This document shows, piece after piece, positions 7,698 through 13,461 of a stretch of 13,724 nt of DNA; the stretch's first letter is position 1, and each line of letters opens with the position of its first letter. The stretch lies in the NCBI GenBank assembly GCA_964468355.1, contig CAYXSV010000037.1:1-13724 (forward strand), written 5' to 3'. The position numbers and the translations under genes were made by a program. This DNA comes from CAYSLZ01 sp964468355. GTDB taxonomy: Bacteria > Patescibacteriota > Microgenomatia > UBA12405 > JAHJSD01. A model generated the notes under the pieces. That model did not search any database, had not been told where the DNA came from, and saw only the letters and a list, made by a program, of their open reading frames with translations.

Positions 7698-9557
7698 TTA
7701 TTTTTCTTCAGTAGCCTCAGAGGGTTTTGCTTTAAGTTCTTCTCCTTTTTTCATGGCGATGATATCTTCCGGGCTGGAGGTGATTAATTTGTGTTCATCA
7801 GGTGAGGCGATTACCCGGATAGCGACGTGGTTTTGGCCGGCAAAGAAAATTCCCTCGCCGATATCGGCACCCAAAAGCAGTTGTTTCTCGCCTTCCGATA
7901 AATAAAAGACTTCAGCAACCTGGTCTATTGCCGCCGGGTGTTGTTTTAGTAGTACCTGAATAGAGGAGTTGGTGACGATTGCTTTACCGTAGTCGGACCC
8001 TAAAAAGTCTTGTACATCTTGGGTAATTGTTGTTAAACCAAGGTAATATTTTCTTGCCCGCTTGGCTAAGCTGAAAAGATATTGAGCGGTGTCGGCATAC
8101 TGCATTAAATACCATCCTTCATCAACTATCAATATCCTTTTTTTAAGTTCTTTGCGTATTTTATTCCAGATAAAGTCCAAAACTATTTGCATTGCAATTG
8201 GACGGAGTTCTTCTTCTAAATCTCGAATTCCAAAAACAATAAATTCGTTATCCAGCTCAACATTAGTTTGGGAGTTAAAAAGTCCGGCAAATGAACCCTT
8301 AATAAATTTTTCCAACCGGGCGGCAAGCGACGCTGCTTGTTCCTCTTCCATTCCAAGCAAAACTTTGTAAAGGTCTTCAACTAACGGCATTTCCGTATCC
8401 GGTTTTGGCGGTTTAGTCGGTGTAATACCGCGCATTTTATAAGTTTGAACTAATGCTCTGTCCAATAAGGCCTCTTCTTTTGCATCCATCTCGCCCATAA
8501 CCAGTTTAAATAAACTGTGAAGAGCCATAATTTTTCGTCCTAGTTGATTTTTGACTTCCTCGTCTGGTGTAATTTCTAGGTCAAAAGGGTTGATTTTTGA
8601 ACCCGATTCAAAACTGAAAGTTATGAATTGGCCTCCTACCGCTTCGGTTAAAGCTTTGTACTCATTTTCCGGGTCCAAAACCATTACTTCTGTTCCGAAC
8701 ATCAGTGATCTCAGCGCTTCCAGTTTAACCAAATATGATTTTCCTGCACCACTTTTAGCGAAAAGAACTGAGTTGGCGTTTTCCATGGAGAAGCGGTCAA
8801 AAACTACCAGCGATCCGTTGTGCTGATTCAGCCCGTACATTACTCCTTTGTCGTCGGATAAATCGGAAGAAACAAAAGGAAAAGTAGTCGCCAGAGAAGT
8901 GGTGTCCATGTTTCTGGTGACATTAAGCCGATCTTCTGCTAAAGGTAGAGTAGTAGTAAATCCATGTTCCATTTGCAAAGTGGCATGCTTTGGGATGATT
9001 AATAAAGAGCCCAAATTGGATTCCAGCTCCTTTGTTATTTGATTGAGCTGTTTTACCGATTCAGCACCGATGGTGATATAAAGGCCGAATTGAAAAAATT
9101 TCTCCACACCTTTTACTAATTCTTCTTGTAAACTAAGCGCATCTTCCAGTTTGGCTTTGGTTGACGGGTCAACTACTTTACCGCGTTGCACATCTGACGA
9201 AATTTCTGCTTCCATTTCAGCAATTTTTCTTCTCAGGTTGGATAGTATTTCTTTGCCTTCGGTTGGATAAACATTCATAGAAACATCTAAAGAGTGGTCA
9301 AAATTAATTAAAGAAGATAACCAGTTGGCGGAGACAAACCTCGGGTAATTCACTACAAATAAGGTTCGGTAGTAGTGATTATTTATTCGTATCCAGTCAA
9401 AATCAACCTCAATAGCTGAGGGAGCAATAATATCCTGAACAGAAACCAGGCCTTCGCCAAAGTCACGAATACTTTTTTCCAATTGAGAAACTTCCTTTTT
9501 ATTTTCTTTTGGTTTTTCTTCTTTTTTCTTTTTATTGAAAATTTTATTAAATATCAT
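7698..9557 (-). CDS. VirB4/TraC-type secretion ATPase
   Basis: VirB4 ATPases power assembly and transport by type IV secretion systems at the inner membrane. The 619-residue product has a basic start, an N-terminal VirB4-like region (about 35-230; note NHYYRTLFVVNYPRF), and a RecA-like motor. Walker A is AKSGAGKS (K273), Walker B is RILIVDEGW (D479, E480), and TTITQDVQDFL (about 508-518) fits the following glutamine motif; all are intact. Typical VirB4 proteins run to about 600-850 residues, so this is a compact one. The ATG overlaps the stop of the upstream TraC-like gene by 4 nt (ATGA), which indicates translational coupling. I see no VirD4 coupling protein or relaxase in the window, so the transported substrate is unknown. 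The C-terminus is a Lys/Glu-rich tail. Confidence 0.93.
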   Translation of the reverse strand: MIFNKIFNKKKKEEKPKENKKEVSQLEKSIRDFGEGLVSVQDIIAPSAIEVDFDWIRINNHYYRTLFVVNYPRFVSANWLSSLINFDHSLDVSMNVYPTEGKEILSNLRRKIAEMEAEISSDVQRGKVVDPSTKAKLEDALSLQEELVKGVEKFFQFGLYITIGAESVKQLNQITKELESNLGSLLIIPKHATLQMEHGFTTTLPLAEDRLNVTRNMDTTSLATTFPFVSSDLSDDKGVMYGLNQHNGSLVVFDRFSMENANSVLFAKSGAGKSYLVKLEALRSLMFGTEVMVLDPENEYKALTEAVGGQFITFSFESGSKINPFDLEITPDEEVKNQLGRKIMALHSLFKLVMGEMDAKEEALLDRALVQTYKMRGITPTKPPKPDTEMPLVEDLYKVLLGMEEEQAASLAARLEKFIKGSFAGLFNSQTNVELDNEFIVFGIRDLEEELRPIAMQIVLDFIWNKIRKELKKRILIVDEGWYLMQYADTAQYLFSLAKRARKYYLGLTTITQDVQDFLGSDYGKAIVTNSSIQVLLKQHPAAIDQVAEVFYLSEGEKQLLLGADIGEGIFFAGQNHVAIRVIASPDEHKLITSSPEDIIAMKKGEELKAKPSEATEEK

Positions 9558-10264
9558 TTTTGTTTTGGTCCGTGAATCATTACTCCCTGTTGGTTAAGCG
9601 CTTCGATATTTTCGCCTAAGGAGGATTCCGGGTTATAAATTTTATAAAATAAACGGATTAATTCTTTGGTTTCCAATTGTTTGACGGTTAACCCAAGCCG
9701 GCCAAAAAGTCGGGTTAAGTGTTCTTTTTTCGGTTCCAATGCTCCTTTTGCTTTTTCAATTATTTTTTCTTTACTCATTGGGAATGTTTGTTTTTCTTTT
9801 TTAAAAATTGATAACAGCCCTGGAAGAGTGGACTGGGCCGCCGCTGTTGCGCCCATTTCCACCGGATAAAAGGGGACGGCTACATAGAAAGATTTAGTTA
9901 ATACATTGTTTTTTTCAACTACTTCCTCAATATAGTTGTAGTAGGACCGGATTTGTCTTTTTAATAGGGGGTTGGTGATTTTTTCTTGCTGGTTTTTTAT
10001 TCTTTTCAAATAACTGGACACGTCTTTGGCTGTTGAACGGATAATTATTTCAATTGAATAAGTTAATGAGTTAAGCATGGCCGCATAGGCATAGATCATT
10101 GCGTCTTGTTCACCTTCGGAAAGAAGGTCGAAGTTGACCGACGAGGTTTGGAGGATCATTACGGCCGTCCCGTTTTTTAAAATAACTAAATCCTTTTGAA
10201 TATCCTCAATTGGTAAATGTTCTTGACTGGTGCCTTTAATGGCAATTTTGTTTAAGTCTGGCAT
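9554..10264 (-). CDS. VirB4 N-terminal-domain-like (TraC-like) protein
   Basis: The 236-residue protein matches the style of the N-terminal region of gram-positive VirB4/TraC ATPases: LPIEDIQKDLVILKNGTAV followed by a beta strand, then LLSEGEQDAMIYAYAAMLNSL and IEIIIRSTAKDVSSYLKRI. It has no Walker motifs and no transmembrane segment. It could be read as the front half of a split VirB4, but the downstream ATPase carries its own N-terminal region (about residues 35-230), so an extra or paralogous domain is also plausible. It probably sits at the membrane base with the ATPase and PrgI-like protein. The ATG at 10264 lies 11 nt downstream of a perfect 14-bp palindrome, and the gene ends in a 4-nt overlap with the ATPase gene. 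There is no Shine-Dalgarno. Confidence 0.82.
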   Translation of the reverse strand: MPDLNKIAIKGTSQEHLPIEDIQKDLVILKNGTAVMILQTSSVNFDLLSEGEQDAMIYAYAAMLNSLTYSIEIIIRSTAKDVSSYLKRIKNQQEKITNPLLKRQIRSYYNYIEEVVEKNNVLTKSFYVAVPFYPVEMGATAAAQSTLPGLLSIFKKEKQTFPMSKEKIIEKAKGALEPKKEHLTRLFGRLGLTVKQLETKELIRLFYKIYNPESSLGENIEALNQQGVMIHGPKQK

Positions 10265-10275
10265 GTTTCATTTGT

Positions 10276-10289
10276 CGGTTACGTAACCG
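10276..10289. repeat. Perfect 14-bp palindrome between prgI-like and TraC-like genes
   Basis: CGGTTACGTAACCG is its own reverse complement. It fills part of the 49-bp gap inside the operon, 11 nt before the TraC-like ATG. An imperfect second copy of its core (ATTACGTTGCCG) directly follows it on the plus strand, at 10291-10302. It may be a protein-binding site, a small hairpin affecting translation, or chance. Confidence 0.4.
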
Positions 10290-10313
10290 TATTACGTTGC
10301 CGATACGAGCATC

Positions 10314-11180
10314 TTAACCGTTGCCGTTACCGTTTTTCGCTTTAATTATTAACGGTTCGATTACTTCTCCTTTTGCTTCTAATTTCAGTATATCAAAATC
10401 ATAACCTTCTTTCTCAACTGTAACAAGATATTCGCCGCTGGACAATGGGGTAGCGGTTTCAAACTGTCCAAGTTTATTAGTTCGCAGCGCCCTGACTGCA
10501 TGTCCACTTTTGTCTTGGATTTCGATTATTGCGTTTTCAATTAGCTTTCCCTCTTGGGTAAAAACCATGCCGATAATTTTGTTAGGCGTAGATGGGGTTT
10601 GCGGCCTGGGAATTTCGCCGAATTTTGCTTCAGCAGTGGCCTCTAGTTTTTGAGGTGAAAAGTCGAAATCAAGTTCTTCTTTCGGCTGGGGGGGGGTAAC
10701 TTTTTTTGGTTTTTCTTCAACCTCACTTTTTTCCTTTTTGGTTTCAAGTTCAGTTTTTTGGTCTTTAACTTCTTCTTTTTCATCAAGTGTGGCTAAAAAT
10801 TCTTCTAGCTTCGGTTCTTTTTCTTCAGTGTCAGACACCTTGGGTGTTGACGGTTCTTGCTGAAATTGACGGTCTTCAAAATCAAATTTATGTAATTGTT
10901 TTTGCCAAATATAAATAGTTGGTGAATAGACGCTATGGAAGAACGTAAAAATCCACTTTTCCAACGGCTGTTCGTTTACCGGTAAAAAGGCAAGTGCTGC
11001 TCCTAGGCTGGAAATCCCGATGACCAACGGCCATTTTATAAGAAAAACAAGGTTGCTGTGATAGATTACAAAAGCCAGTATTAATCCGCCGGCAAGTTTA
11101 AGAAACTGCTTTAATGTCATGCTTCCGACTAGACGGAATTCGTAAGATGATATCTGCTGTGGTATTGGATGGTGTTCCAT
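10314..11180 (-). CDS. PrgI-like membrane protein with C-terminal regulatory-like beta domain
   Basis: PrgI-family proteins are small inner-membrane parts of gram-positive type IV secretion systems, usually just before the VirB4 gene, as here. Residues 1-100 show the family pattern: an amphipathic start (IPQQISSYEFRLVGSMTLKQ), two transmembrane helices (about 24-41 and 44-66), and PLEKWIFTFFHSVYSPTIYIW. PrgI proteins are typically only about 100-130 residues. This one adds a charged, Pro-rich linker (about 100-195) and a beta-sandwich-like domain (200-282; GMVFTQEGKLIENAIIEIQD, GEYLVTVEKEGYD) resembling carboxypeptidase-regulatory or Cna-B folds. The C-terminus is a repetitive NGNGNG. ATG 11180 is supported by a promoter whose -10 box ends 7 bp upstream. 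This is the first gene of the six-gene minus-strand cluster. Confidence 0.87.
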   Translation of the reverse strand: MEHHPIPQQISSYEFRLVGSMTLKQFLKLAGGLILAFVIYHSNLVFLIKWPLVIGISSLGAALAFLPVNEQPLEKWIFTFFHSVYSPTIYIWQKQLHKFDFEDRQFQQEPSTPKVSDTEEKEPKLEEFLATLDEKEEVKDQKTELETKKEKSEVEEKPKKVTPPQPKEELDFDFSPQKLEATAEAKFGEIPRPQTPSTPNKIIGMVFTQEGKLIENAIIEIQDKSGHAVRALRTNKLGQFETATPLSSGEYLVTVEKEGYDFDILKLEAKGEVIEPLIIKAKNGNGNG

Positions 11181-11187
11181 ATATTTC

Positions 11188-11216
11188 AGTATAAAGCACT
11201 AAATAGTTTACGGCAA
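11188..11216 (-). promoter_or_regulatory. Promoter of the secretion-like cluster, probably leaderless
   Basis: On the minus strand TTGCCG (11216-11211; 4 of 6 matches to TTGACA) and TATACT (11193-11188; 5 of 6 matches to TATAAT) are spaced 17 bp apart. Transcription should begin near 11181, immediately before the ATG at 11180. The -35 hexamer directly touches the 28-bp palindrome. No other convincing promoter was seen within the cluster; a weak TAAATT (7648-7643) lies 6 bp before the amidase ATG. Confidence 0.6.
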
Positions 11217-11244
11217 GTAGGGACAGGTCGCGACCTGTCCCTAC
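11217..11244. repeat. Perfect 28-bp palindrome (REP-like element)
   Basis: The arm GTAGGGACAGGTCG (11217-11230) is followed without a loop by its exact reverse complement (11231-11244). It is richer in GC than its surroundings and lies between the divergent promoters of the secretion-like cluster and the exonuclease gene. It could be a dispersed palindromic element or a dimer-binding operator. There is no T-tract, so a terminator is unlikely. Copy number in the genome cannot be seen from here. Confidence 0.8.
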
Positions 11245-11260
11245 AATGTTGCTATTGTTA

Positions 11261-11266
11261 TATAAT
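11261..11266 (+). promoter_or_regulatory. -10 box of exonuclease gene, probably leaderless
   Basis: A perfect TATAAT ends 5 bp before the ATG at 11272, so transcription would begin at or next to the A of the start codon. No -35 hexamer is recognisable: the place where it should be (about 11238-11243) is occupied by the right arm of the 28-bp palindrome. Confidence 0.55.
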
Positions 11267-11271
11267 AGTAT

Positions 11272-12195
11272 ATGTCGAAATTAGTAATAATTGATTCCCA
11301 TGCACTTTTACACCGGGCTTATCACGCTTTACCCAAGGACAGTTTGACGCAAGGTGGTATATCGGTAAACGCAGTTTACGGTTTTTTTTCCATGCTTATT
11401 TCAGCAATAGATGAATTAGATCCGGATTATTTAATTTGCTGTTTTGACGCTCGTGGTCCGACTTTCCGCCATAAAAAATTTATTGGTTATCAGGCCCACC
11501 GGCCGAAAATGGAAGATGAACTCTGTGGCCAGATTGATTTAACCCGGGAGACGATTGAGGCTGCCAGTATTCCGATGAAAATGGTTGAGGGCTATGAAGC
11601 CGATGACCTTGCCGGCACAATAGCAAAAAAAATCCAATGTTCAAATGTTCCAATGTTCAAAGATAATGGGCAAACAATAATTGTGACCGGAGATAAGGAT
11701 TTAATGCAGCTGGTTGATGATCAAACCAGCTTGTATTTGCTTGGCCGGGGTATTTCCGGCGGGGAGTTGACCGGGCCGGAAGAGGTTGAGGAAAAATTGG
11801 GTGTCAAGCCGGATCAGGTTGTTGACTACAAAGCGTTAGTTGGTGATTCGTCTGATAATTATCCCGGAATTTACGGTATCGGTCCGAAAACGGCTGCTAA
11901 GTTGTTTAAAAAGTATGATACCGTAGACGAAATTTATGACCATCTTGATGAAATTTCCGACTCAATTCGAAAAAAGCTTGATAAAGGCAAGGAGTCGGCT
12001 GAGCTGTCGCATGAATTGGCTGAAATTGTGACTGACGCGCCGGTCGAAGTTGATTGGGACAAAGCGAAGTTTACCGACCGCAAATTAATCAAATTAAAAA
12101 AAGCTTTAGAAAATCTGAATTTCCGGTCATTGGTCCAGCGGATTGAGGATAAATTTGATTCCGGCAAGACGGAAAGTCAGATGAGTTTATTATAA
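11272..12195 (+). CDS. Stand-alone 5'-3' exonuclease (Pol I N-terminal domain family)
   Basis: The product is a flap/5' nuclease of the Pol I N-domain family, which trims RNA primers and flaps during lagging-strand synthesis and repair. At 307 residues it is the nuclease alone; no polymerase domain is fused. Metal-binding acids are all present: D8 (IDSHALLHRAYHAL), D59 (FDARG), E109/D111/D112 (GYEADD), D141/D143 (VTGDKD) and D192/D195 (GDSSDN). The helix-hairpin-helix DNA-binding motif follows (GIYGIGPKTAAKLF, about 199-212). Between GTIAKKI and GQTIIVTGD an extra peptide, QCSNVPMFKDN (122-132), is present, where relatives have a short linker; it is encoded by three tandem 8-bp repeats. ATG 11272 is preceded by TATAAT and lacks a Shine-Dalgarno. 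The gene is divergent from the secretion-like cluster and 84 bp ahead of the glycosyltransferase gene. Confidence 0.93.
   Translation: MSKLVIIDSHALLHRAYHALPKDSLTQGGISVNAVYGFFSMLISAIDELDPDYLICCFDARGPTFRHKKFIGYQAHRPKMEDELCGQIDLTRETIEAASIPMKMVEGYEADDLAGTIAKKIQCSNVPMFKDNGQTIIVTGDKDLMQLVDDQTSLYLLGRGISGGELTGPEEVEEKLGVKPDQVVDYKALVGDSSDNYPGIYGIGPKTAAKLFKKYDTVDEIYDHLDEISDSIRKKLDKGKESAELSHELAEIVTDAPVEVDWDKAKFTDRKLIKLKKALENLNFRSLVQRIEDKFDSGKTESQMSLL
11635..11658 (+). repeat. Three tandem 8-bp units inside the exonuclease gene
   Basis: The units are CAATGTTC, AAATGTTC and CAATGTTC, back to back, with one base differing in the middle copy. The 24 bp equal eight codons (QCSNVPMF), so the frame is kept. 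They fall between conserved blocks of the nuclease where other family members have a short loop, so they look like a tolerated insertion. Confidence 0.85.
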
Positions 12196-12205
12196 ATTAA
12201 ATTAC

Positions 12206-12221
12206 GCAGGCTAAAGCCTGC
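12206..12221. repeat. 16-bp palindrome GCAGGCT-AA-AGCCTGC
   Basis: Seven-base perfect arms flank AA, 10 bp after the exonuclease stop codon. It could fold into a hairpin in RNA, but no T-tract follows (TATTACGAG), so it is at most a weak terminator. It has the same length and layout as the palindrome at 12254-12269 but different arm bases, which suggests a shared repeat family. Confidence 0.6.
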
Positions 12222-12236
12222 TATTACGAGCGTATT

Positions 12237-12269
12237 AGTTTGCAAATGTATTAGCAAACTTTAGTTTGC
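12237..12269. repeat. Alternating inverted repeats before the glycosyltransferase
   Basis: AGTTTGC occurs at 12237-12243 and 12263-12269, and its reverse complement GCAAACT at 12254-12260. The middle arm can pair either with the left copy (10-nt loop) or the right copy (GCAAACT-TT-AGTTTGC, 12254-12269). The block ends 10 bp before the ATG at 12280. Mutually exclusive hairpins are seen in attenuators, but with no leader peptide or T-tract here, a dispersed repeat is as likely. Confidence 0.55.
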
Positions 12270-12279
12270 GTCTAGATTA

Positions 12280-13449
12280 ATGAATATTGAACAACTAAAA
12301 GTGGCTCTTGTCCACGATTGCATAAACGAATTCGGCGGGGCCGAGCGGGTTTTGCTGGCTTTATCCGAGATTTGGCCGGAAGCGCCGATTTATACTTCTT
12401 TTTACAATAAAAATTCCTCGGCATACCAGCGCTTTAAAAATAAAGATATTCGAACATCTTGGGTCCAAAAAATTCCGGGGTTTACCAGCGGAAAGCTTCA
12501 CAGCCCGCTTCGTTTTTTGACTCCTTGGATTTGGAACAGCTTAGATTTTTCAGAATACGATCTGATTATTTCTTCAGCCAGTTGGTATATTACTAAAGGA
12601 TTTAAGCGGAAGGGTGAGGCCGTTGAGGTTTGCTACTGCCATACGCCGCCGCGGTGGTTATACGGCTATCCGACTTTTGTTGAACTTAAGAAATATTGGC
12701 CGGTTCGGGTTTACGCCGCGTTTGTCGGTCATTTTTTACGTTTGTATGACTATCAAGCGGCGCAAAGAGTTGACCACTTTATTGCTAATTCTAAAAATGT
12801 TGCCGGCCGGATAAAAAAGTTTTACCGAAGGGATTCAACGGTGATTTATCCGCCGATAGAAAAGCTTGATTATCCGGATGTGGCCAAAGAGGATTTTTAT
12901 TTAATCATCGGCCGGATTGTCGGCGGTAAAGGGTTTGAGCTGGCAATAAAAGCGGTTAATCAGCTTGGTTTAAAATTGAAAATAGCCGGTAAGCCGGCCG
13001 GTTGGAAACAAGAACAGAAACGTCTAGAAAAATTGGCTGGTGATAATGTTGAGTTTTTGGGTTATGTTTCTGACCAGAAATTGGCTGAGCTCTATGTTAA
13101 AGCCCGCGGCTTTTTTGTTTTGGCCACAGACGAAGATTTCGGCATGACCCCGGTGGAGGCAATGATGGCCGGAACCCCGGTGATTGCCTACCGAGGCGGC
13201 GGATATTTGGAATCGGTGGTTGAAGGCAAAACCGGAGTATTTTTTGATAAACCGACAGATGAATCGTTGGTTAGGACAATAAAAAAATTTGAAAAAACCA
13301 AGTTTTCAAGTGAAGAATGTAAAAAATGGGCTGAACGTTTTTACAAAGATAGATTTAAAAAAGAAATCAAAAATTTCGCCCACTCCGCCTACTTAAGCTC
13401 ACGACTCGCCTCGCGTCGAAGCGGGCTCGCCTCGCGAAGCGGGTCGTAA
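12280..13449 (+). CDS. Glycosyltransferase family 4-type protein
   Basis: The product transfers a sugar from a nucleotide-sugar donor, probably at the cytoplasmic face of the membrane, to surface polysaccharide or glycan precursors. The 389 residues show a GT-B fold: the N-terminal acceptor half begins KVALVHDCINEFGGAERVL with its Gly-rich turn, and CYCHTPPRWLYGY (about 118-130) is typical of this subfamily. The donor half contains LIIGRIVGGKGFELAI and the retaining-enzyme E-x7-E motif EDFGMTPVE (E285, E293), followed by GTPVIAYRGGG. Both glutamates are intact. The last ~20 residues (YLSSRLASRRSGLASRSGS) are unlike the family and are encoded by a GC-rich inverted repeat. Donor sugar and acceptor cannot be told. 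The start ATG 12280 has no Shine-Dalgarno. The gene overlaps the convergent glycosyltransferase by 51 bp. Confidence 0.92.
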   Translation: MNIEQLKVALVHDCINEFGGAERVLLALSEIWPEAPIYTSFYNKNSSAYQRFKNKDIRTSWVQKIPGFTSGKLHSPLRFLTPWIWNSLDFSEYDLIISSASWYITKGFKRKGEAVEVCYCHTPPRWLYGYPTFVELKKYWPVRVYAAFVGHFLRLYDYQAAQRVDHFIANSKNVAGRIKKFYRRDSTVIYPPIEKLDYPDVAKEDFYLIIGRIVGGKGFELAIKAVNQLGLKLKIAGKPAGWKQEQKRLEKLAGDNVEFLGYVSDQKLAELYVKARGFFVLATDEDFGMTPVEAMMAGTPVIAYRGGGYLESVVEGKTGVFFDKPTDESLVRTIKKFEKTKFSSEECKKWAERFYKDRFKKEIKNFAHSAYLSSRLASRRSGLASRSGS

Positions 13450-13461
13450 CTCTAGGTAGAC
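13387..13461. repeat. GC-rich imperfect inverted repeat joining two convergent genes
   Basis: The left arm 13387-13415 and right arm 13433-13461 are reverse complements at 21 of 29 positions around a 17-bp centre. Inside, CTCGCCTCGCG occurs twice (13405-13415 and 13426-13436), each followed by GAAGCGGG after 2 or 0 extra bases, and the core is bounded by ACGAC (13401) and GTCGT (13447). The block is far richer in GC than the surrounding AT-rich DNA. It contains both stop codons and encodes both unusual C-termini. As RNA it could fold on either strand and may act as a bidirectional end of transcription. Confidence 0.7.

Noticed and set aside
11635..11658. CRISPR-like array from the repeated ATGTTC units
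   Set aside because: The units are 8 bp and directly adjacent, with no spacers, and lie within a coding gene.
12206..12221. Rho-independent terminator after the exonuclease gene
   Set aside because: The hairpin is followed by TATTACGAG, not by a run of T.
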